Assembly (NCBI GenBank): GCA_949025205.1
Contig: CARMXJ010000049.1
Span: forward strand, 1-9,347
Direction: 5' to 3'
From: an uncultured Bacilli bacterium
GTDB lineage: Bacteria > Bacillota_I > Bacilli_A > RF39 > UBA660
Length of the DNA stretch: 9,347 nt
The translations under genes and the position numbers were made by a program. Of this stretch, positions 5,028 through 9,347 are shown piece by piece (the first letter of the stretch is position 1; every line of letters starts with the position of its first letter). The notes under the pieces were generated by a model, which had not been told where the DNA came from, did no database searches, and saw only the letters and a program-made list of their open reading frames with translations.

Positions 5028-5645
5028 ATGAAAAAAATAAAAATTATTGTACTTGCTTTATTTATGGTTTTAGTAAGTGGATGTAAAAGTGAAGAAATTC
5101 TTGGAGAAAAGCAAACTTATGAAAGTATTACTTATCAAGAGACGAACCAAAAAACGGATAAGGTTATGTTAGAGTTAGAAGATGAGCGAAAAATTTTAAT
5201 GGAACTTTATCCAGATGTTGCTCCAATAAGTGTTAAGAATTTTCAGAAATTAGTAGAAAGTGATTTTTATAATGATATCATTTTTCATCGAGTGGTAAAG
5301 GATTTTGTCATTCAAGCAGGAGATGGAACCGATTTAGGAAAAAGTGCAGAAACCATTAAGGGAGAGTTCAGCGCAAACGGTGTGGAAAACAACTTAAAAC
5401 ATGAACGAGGTGTAGTATCTATGGCAAGAACAGGTGTTATGGATAGTGCGAGTAGTCAGTTCTTTATTATGTTAAAAGATAACGCTAGTTTAGATGGTCA
5501 ATATGCAGCGTTTGGGCGTGTGATTGCAGGGCTTGATGTTGTAGATTCGATTGGAAAAGTGCTAACAGATAAAAACGATAAACCAATTAAAGATATAAAA
5601 ATAAAAAGAGTAGAATTTATAAGAGTGGTGAGTGAAGATGAATAG
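5028..5645 (+). CDS. Cyclophilin-type peptidyl-prolyl cis-trans isomerase, lipoprotein
   Basis: This 205-residue protein has a type II signal peptide, with basic KKIK, a hydrophobic core and lipobox V16-S17-G18-C19, so it is anchored outside the membrane. The mature part is a compact bacterial cyclophilin domain that isomerises Xaa-Pro bonds in secreted proteins. Key residues: F86-H87-R88-V89 (R88 is the catalytic Arg of 'FHRV'), F93 and Q96 in 'FVIQAGDG', SQFFI (Q144, F145, F146) and 'LDGQYAAFGRV'. The Trp that binds cyclosporin in human CypA is replaced by Ser before LDG, as in many bacterial cyclophilins, so cyclosporin sensitivity is probably low. The start follows the previous stop by 2 bp, with AGAGGG upstream. 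Its last 8 bp overlap gltX. Confidence 0.93.
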   Translation: MKKIKIIVLALFMVLVSGCKSEEILGEKQTYESITYQETNQKTDKVMLELEDERKILMELYPDVAPISVKNFQKLVESDFYNDIIFHRVVKDFVIQAGDGTDLGKSAETIKGEFSANGVENNLKHERGVVSMARTGVMDSASSQFFIMLKDNASLDGQYAAFGRVIAGLDVVDSIGKVLTDKNDKPIKDIKIKRVEFIRVVSEDE

Positions 5646-7284
5646 AGAAGAATTAGCAAATTTAATATTTCCGGGATTAACAAAAACAATAGCAGATTAT
5701 GAGGCGATGTACCCAGAAAGAAATTTAGGAGAGAATGCACGCGTTACAAGATTTGCGCCAAGTCCAACTGGATTTATGCACATTGGGCATATGCTTGGAT
5801 GTGTAATTGATTATGTATTGGCTAGGCAAAGTGAAGGTGTTTTTTATATTCGGAATGAAGATACCGATACGTCCCGTACAGTAGAAGGGGCAGTAGAGTA
5901 TATCAGACATGTTTTAGAACATTATGACATGAATCCAGATGAATACGAATATCGTGATACAAATGAGACCAAAGGAAATTATGGACCTTATATTCAATCA
6001 GAGCGAAAAGAAATTTACCATACTTTTATTAAACATTTAATTTTAGAAGGAAAAGCGTATCCTTGTTTTTTAACCGCAGAAGAAATGGATTCGATTCGTG
6101 AGGGACAAGCTAGAGATAAAAGAAGAATTGGTATTTATGGAAGATACGCTAAATATCGTGATTTACCAGTAGAAGAAGCCATTAAAAAAATAAAAAATGG
6201 AGATGCGTTTACGATTCGTTTAAAAAGTAGTGGAGACTTTAATCGTAAGTTTAAATTCAATGATTTAGTAAATGGAGAAATGGAGTTTCCTGAAAATGAT
6301 ATTGATATTCCGATTATGAAAAGTAAAGATGGACTGCCAACTTATCATTTTGCTCATTTAGTGGATGATTATTTAATGCATACGACCCATGTTGTTCGTG
6401 GACAAGAGTGGGTAAGTTCTATTCCTATTCATTATGAGCTATTTAAAACATTTGGATTTAAGATGCCAAAGTATATTCATATTCCTTTAATTTTGAAAAA
6501 AGATGGCGAAAGTGTTAGAAAAATTTCAAAACGTTTAGACCCAGAAGCAAAAATGACTTATTATGAAGAAAAAGGTTATCCTCGTTTAGCTGTTATCGAA
6601 GCTGTTATGACTATAGCAAACTCTAATTACGAAGCATGGCGAGAGGGACATCCAGACGCTCATTTTACTGAATTTGCATTTTCTCCTAAAAAGATGAGTA
6701 GTAGTGGTGCTTTATTTGATTTAGATAAACTAGATAATATTTCGAAAAATTACATTAGTCATTTGACAAAAGAAGAAGTATATGAAGGAGTACTTGCTTG
6801 GAGTAAAATATATGATGAAGAATTTTCGAAGATTTTAGAGAGTTACAAAGATTACTCTATGCAAATTTATAATATCGAAAGAGGCGGTAAGAAACCAAGA
6901 AAAGATTATACATATTATAGTGAAATTAAAGAAAAAACTTGGTATATGTATGATGAGTATTTTAAAGGTGTTACTTATGATTTTGGAGCGTTTTCAAAAG
7001 AAGAAGTAAAAGAAATATTGGATTTATATATAAGTACTTATTACAACGAAGAAGATACCCAAGAAGAATGGTTTAATCGCATTAAAGAAATGTGTAATGC
7101 TTTAGGGTATGCAACAGATATGAAGGATTTTAAAGCAAATCCTGAAAAGTATAAGGGAAGTGTTGTTGATGTTACGAATATCATACGTATTGCACTAACT
7201 ACTCTTACTACAACACCAAATCTATATGACATTATGCAAATTCTTGGGCGTGAGCGAATCGAAAAACGTTTTTCTATGATTTAA
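5638..7284 (+). CDS. gltX: Glutamyl-tRNA synthetase
   Basis: This is a class I aminoacyl-tRNA synthetase that charges tRNA-Glu. In Firmicutes it usually also charges tRNA-Gln, with later amidation by GatCAB; that non-discriminating role is inferred from taxonomy. From the ATG at 5638 it has 548 residues. Motifs: RFAPSPTGFMHIGH (38-51, HIGH at 48-51) and the KMSKS-equivalent K295-I296-S297-K298-R299 followed by LDPEA. It is longer than the roughly 480-residue Bacillus enzyme, carrying a 37-residue N-terminal extension before the first motif. This resembles the longer GltX form I recall from gut clostridia. A GTG at 5632 is in frame, but ATG 5638 fits the upstream GGTGAG site (5627-5632) better. 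It overlaps the PPIase stop by 8 bp, so coupled translation is likely. Confidence 0.95.
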   Translation: MNREELANLIFPGLTKTIADYEAMYPERNLGENARVTRFAPSPTGFMHIGHMLGCVIDYVLARQSEGVFYIRNEDTDTSRTVEGAVEYIRHVLEHYDMNPDEYEYRDTNETKGNYGPYIQSERKEIYHTFIKHLILEGKAYPCFLTAEEMDSIREGQARDKRRIGIYGRYAKYRDLPVEEAIKKIKNGDAFTIRLKSSGDFNRKFKFNDLVNGEMEFPENDIDIPIMKSKDGLPTYHFAHLVDDYLMHTTHVVRGQEWVSSIPIHYELFKTFGFKMPKYIHIPLILKKDGESVRKISKRLDPEAKMTYYEEKGYPRLAVIEAVMTIANSNYEAWREGHPDAHFTEFAFSPKKMSSSGALFDLDKLDNISKNYISHLTKEEVYEGVLAWSKIYDEEFSKILESYKDYSMQIYNIERGGKKPRKDYTYYSEIKEKTWYMYDEYFKGVTYDFGAFSKEEVKEILDLYISTYYNEEDTQEEWFNRIKEMCNALGYATDMKDFKANPEKYKGSVVDVTNIIRIALTTLTTTPNLYDIMQILGRERIEKRFSMI

Positions 7285-7317
7285 AAATTCACATTTTTAG
7301 TGAATTTTTTCTTTTTT
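7283..7317 (+). terminator. Intrinsic terminator of the PPIase-gltX operon
   Basis: AAAAATTCAC (7283-7292) and GTGAATTTTT (7300-7309) form a 10-bp stem with a 7-nt loop, followed by TCTTTTTT. It begins within the gltX stop codon. Confidence 0.85.
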
Positions 7318-7384
7318 GGAGAATTATTTAAAAAATTTGTAAGAAATACATGCATATTTACTATCTTTTTTTCATATTTTTCGT

Positions 7385-7390
7385 TATAAT
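7385..7390 (+). promoter_or_regulatory. -10 box of the lysine-rich membrane protein gene
   Basis: A consensus TATAAT lies 29 bp before the ATG at 7419. The expected -35 region (7362-7367, TATCTT) is poor. The T-rich spacer resembles the one before the AlkD-like gene: both read TTTCG 3-5 nt before the -10. Transcription would start near 7397, which excludes the in-frame ATG at 7350. Confidence 0.6.
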
Positions 7391-7418
7391 AGCCGTAGTA
7401 AAAAGTGGTGGTGAAATT

Positions 7419-9245
7419 ATGGCTCAAGGAAAGAAAAAGAGAAAGGTTGCAGACAAAAAAGTAAGTAGTAAAGGAATGAATAAAAGCGTTCAAAAAGTGG
7501 AGCCAAAAGAAAAGTCGGCTATTTTAAATGAGAAAAGGATAGAAGAAACGCCGATGGAAAAAAAGAGGATAGAAGTAAAAGAGGTAAAACAAAAGAAAGA
7601 ATCTTCATCTAAAGTTAGTTCTACAAAATCAAAAACTACAAAAACTACTGGTTCTTCTAAAAAGACTACAACAACTTATAAAAAGAAAACTACACCAGTC
7701 AAGAAACAAACTTCAAGTGTAAAATTAGAAGAAAAGAAAAGAAATGTAGATCCAAAAGCAACAGATGCAAAAAATGAAAGAAAGAAAACGGTAAAAACTG
7801 AAAAAGTACCAGTAAAAAAGGAAACAAGTAAGAAAAAAACTTCCGTTACAGAGAAAAAGGAGATCTCTTCTAAAAAAACACCTATTAAGAAAAAGGTTGC
7901 AACTTCTAAAAAGAAAGCAACAAAAAAAGAAGAAAAAAAAGGAACTCCTAAGAAAAAAAATAATAGTAAAAAGATAAAGAAAGCTACAAAAGAGAAGGTA
8001 AAGAATCTTTTAACTAAGGAAACTTGGCAAGCATTGTTTACTAAAATTTTTCTTTTTTTCTCTATCTTTTTCAAAAATATCAAAAAAGGGGCTATTCACT
8101 TTTATGCCTTTTTAAAAATACAATTTGCAAAATTACAAAGAGGAGGAATTCGTTTTTGGGAATTCTTAAAAGTTTGTGGTAATCAATTTAAAAAGCAAAG
8201 TATACGTTTTTATAAATTTTTAAAAATACATTTTAAAGAATTTAGTGTAAAAGTTCAAAAATGGCGAAAGCGTTTTAAAGAACGGTTTTCACAATACCTA
8301 GAAAATAGAAAAATAAAAAGAGAAAATCATCAGGCTTTAAATAAAATTGTAAAAGAGAATAAAAAATCGATAAGGGAAGCTAAAAAATCCGAAATTGCAA
8401 AATTAGAAAAAACAAAAAAAGAAGAAATAAAAGAAACTGTTCTTCCAGAGAGTAAACAAAAAAAAGAAGGACATCCTATTCGTACTCTAATAATTTTAGG
8501 TACTTTAGTTGTTTTCACTTTAATAGGGCGAGGATTGCCTTATGGAACAAAACTATATCATTCAGAAGCATCAAATAAAGTAATCGATGTTCCTAAATTT
8601 ACTCAATTAAAAGAAGAGTGTTGTAATTTTAGTGCAACGTTTACAAGTGTACGTAGTGCCTCCTCTTTAAAAAAAGAACTAGAACGTTTACTCGTTTCTT
8701 ATCAAAAATTAGATTGTGATCATAAAGATTATTATTATAATCCGAAAGGGGATTATACCATAACAGAGTATACTATTAAAGAAGGGATTTTCTTTAATGA
8801 ACTTAAAATCACTTATGGAATAGGAAATTCTTGTGATATTGATACTACTTTTAAAAAATTAGAATTATTAAGTGATGCTTTTTCAATAGAAGATGCCATT
8901 CGAGATGGAAATTATGTGATTTATGAAGGTAAAGTATACAATGAAGTTTCTTATGATCAATTTATGAAAGAAGTAGAAGGACATAATCCTAGTACTTTGC
9001 GCATTGTTACAACGACTGAAGAAAAAGATGTATTGGTAACAGATCTTGAGTATTTAAAAGATGGAAAGTTTAAAGTAACGCATGATAAAACTCGTGATAG
9101 ACATTCTCATGAAAATTATATTATGGCCTATAAGTTTGACCATATTGGTGTTTATAAAAATAAATTTTATGCCTATAATGGTTCTTTAAATGATGTCACA
9201 GTCCATTCAAAAAATGCTTATTATTTGTTTGATTTATCAAAATGA
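7419..9245 (+). CDS. Lysine-rich single-pass membrane protein with 18-residue repeats and a DUF4362-like outer domain
   Basis: This is a 608-residue protein. Start 7419 is chosen because GGTGGTGA (7406-7413) lies just upstream and TATAAT (7385-7390) is before it; an in-frame ATG at 7350 would put the promoter inside the gene. Regions in order: residues 1-200 are extremely Lys/Ser/Thr-rich, like histone H1-type tails; 205-221 is a short hydrophobic stretch; 226-279 holds three 18-residue repeats; 280-350 is a highly charged helix; 356-371 is a transmembrane segment; the rest should be outside. The end (about 488-600, with 'EDAIRDGNYVIYEGKVYN', 'RIV', 'DLEYLKDGK' and 'DKTRD') resembles DUF4362, a domain seen in Bacillus lipoproteins. 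Four Cys (401, 402, 433, 472) could form disulfides. The basic interior tail could bind nucleic acid or membrane phospholipid. Function is unknown. Confidence 0.85.
   Translation: MAQGKKKRKVADKKVSSKGMNKSVQKVEPKEKSAILNEKRIEETPMEKKRIEVKEVKQKKESSSKVSSTKSKTTKTTGSSKKTTTTYKKKTTPVKKQTSSVKLEEKKRNVDPKATDAKNERKKTVKTEKVPVKKETSKKKTSVTEKKEISSKKTPIKKKVATSKKKATKKEEKKGTPKKKNNSKKIKKATKEKVKNLLTKETWQALFTKIFLFFSIFFKNIKKGAIHFYAFLKIQFAKLQRGGIRFWEFLKVCGNQFKKQSIRFYKFLKIHFKEFSVKVQKWRKRFKERFSQYLENRKIKRENHQALNKIVKENKKSIREAKKSEIAKLEKTKKEEIKETVLPESKQKKEGHPIRTLIILGTLVVFTLIGRGLPYGTKLYHSEASNKVIDVPKFTQLKEECCNFSATFTSVRSASSLKKELERLLVSYQKLDCDHKDYYYNPKGDYTITEYTIKEGIFFNELKITYGIGNSCDIDTTFKKLELLSDAFSIEDAIRDGNYVIYEGKVYNEVSYDQFMKEVEGHNPSTLRIVTTTEEKDVLVTDLEYLKDGKFKVTHDKTRDRHSHENYIMAYKFDHIGVYKNKFYAYNGSLNDVTVHSKNAYYLFDLSK
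8094..8255 (+). repeat. Three tandem 18-residue amphipathic repeats within the lysine-rich protein
   Basis: Residues 226-243, 244-261 and 262-279 begin IHFYAFLKIQF, IRFWEFLKV and IRFYKFLKIHF. The pattern I-(H/R)-F-(Y/W)-x-F-L-K-(I/V) recurs exactly every 18 residues, which is five turns of an alpha helix. Aromatic and aliphatic residues therefore line one face and Lys/Arg the other. The DNA of the units has diverged, so it is an old protein repeat rather than a recent duplication. Confidence 0.8.
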
Positions 9246-9258
9246 TTTAAATGAAAAT

Positions 9259-9290
9259 AGGTTCATATCATTGATATGAACCTGTTTTAT
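9259..9290 (+). terminator. Intrinsic terminator after the lysine-rich protein gene
   Basis: AGGTTCATATC (9259-9269) and GATATGAACCT (9273-9283) form a perfect 11-bp stem with an ATT loop, then GTTTTAT. The A run before the stem can extend pairing and gives a T tract on the minus strand, so it may work in both directions. The remaining bases to 9347 show no recognised feature. Confidence 0.85.
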
Positions 9291-9347
9291 AATTTATATA
9301 ATAGGAAAGTCATACTTATAAAAGAGTAATGAGATAACGTTTGCAAA

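Noticed and set aside
7350..7418. Upstream in-frame ATG giving a hydrophobic N-terminus (MHIYYLFFIFFVIIAVV), like a signal anchor
   Set aside because: The TATAAT promoter box and the ribosome binding site of the 7419 start lie inside this stretch, and no Shine-Dalgarno site precedes 7350.
7431..7448. KKKRKV at residues 5-10, identical to the core of a eukaryotic nuclear localisation signal
   Set aside because: It falls in a protein whose first 200 residues are mostly Lys runs, so a chance match is expected, and the protein has a bacterial membrane segment.
7676..8083. Minus-strand 135-residue ORF rich in Phe, Leu and Val, looking like a membrane protein
   Set aside because: It is the exact antisense of the AAA/AAG/ACT-rich lysine region of the real gene, which automatically reads as Phe/Leu/Ser. 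It has no ribosome binding site or promoter.
9243..9260. TGA read as Trp (genetic code 4), extending the last gene by a few codons
   Set aside because: The genes use TGG for Trp and have no internal TGA, and the terminator begins just after this TGA.

Overview
This is an AT-rich window with Firmicutes-style signals: strong Shine-Dalgarno sites, U-tailed intrinsic terminators, two lipoproteins with LxGC-type lipoboxes, and a roughly 550-residue glutamyl-tRNA synthetase. The code is standard: TGA is a stop, and Trp is TGG within the genes. I infer a low-GC Firmicute, probably a host-associated Bacilli or Clostridia lineage; species cannot be named. All protein-coding genes are on the + strand except one very small peptide gene.

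Layout. 1-110: the 3' end of a gene whose C-terminus looks like MurB, with its terminator. 112-1829: a 552-residue lipoprotein of unknown function. Its promoter has a run of ten G between a perfect -35 (TTGACA) and the -10 (TATTAT), the arrangement of a phase-variable promoter. 1830-2285: a long gap that appears to hold an undescribed type I toxin-antitoxin-like module. It comprises a minus-strand 28-residue membrane peptide gene, a convergent plus-strand small RNA of about 65 nt, and a 27-bp imperfect inverted repeat that places nearly the same sequence at the 5' end of both predicted RNAs. 2286-3002: an AlkD-like DNA glycosylase that appears to be leaderless. 3105-4310: an AAA ATPase of the DUF4143 class. 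4393-7284: a probable three-gene operon of an unknown coiled-coil protein, a cyclophilin-type PPIase lipoprotein and GltX, with gaps of 2 bp and then an 8-bp overlap. 7419-9245: a very lysine-rich single-pass membrane protein with three tandem 18-residue amphipathic repeats and an outer domain resembling DUF4362. The final bases hold its terminator and nothing else recognised.

The genes do not form one pathway. Housekeeping genes (murB, gltX, PPIase, AlkD) are interleaved with poorly characterised surface or membrane proteins. The points most worth a second look are the poly-G promoter, the toxin-antitoxin-like locus with its mimicking 5' elements, and the lysine-rich repeat membrane protein.
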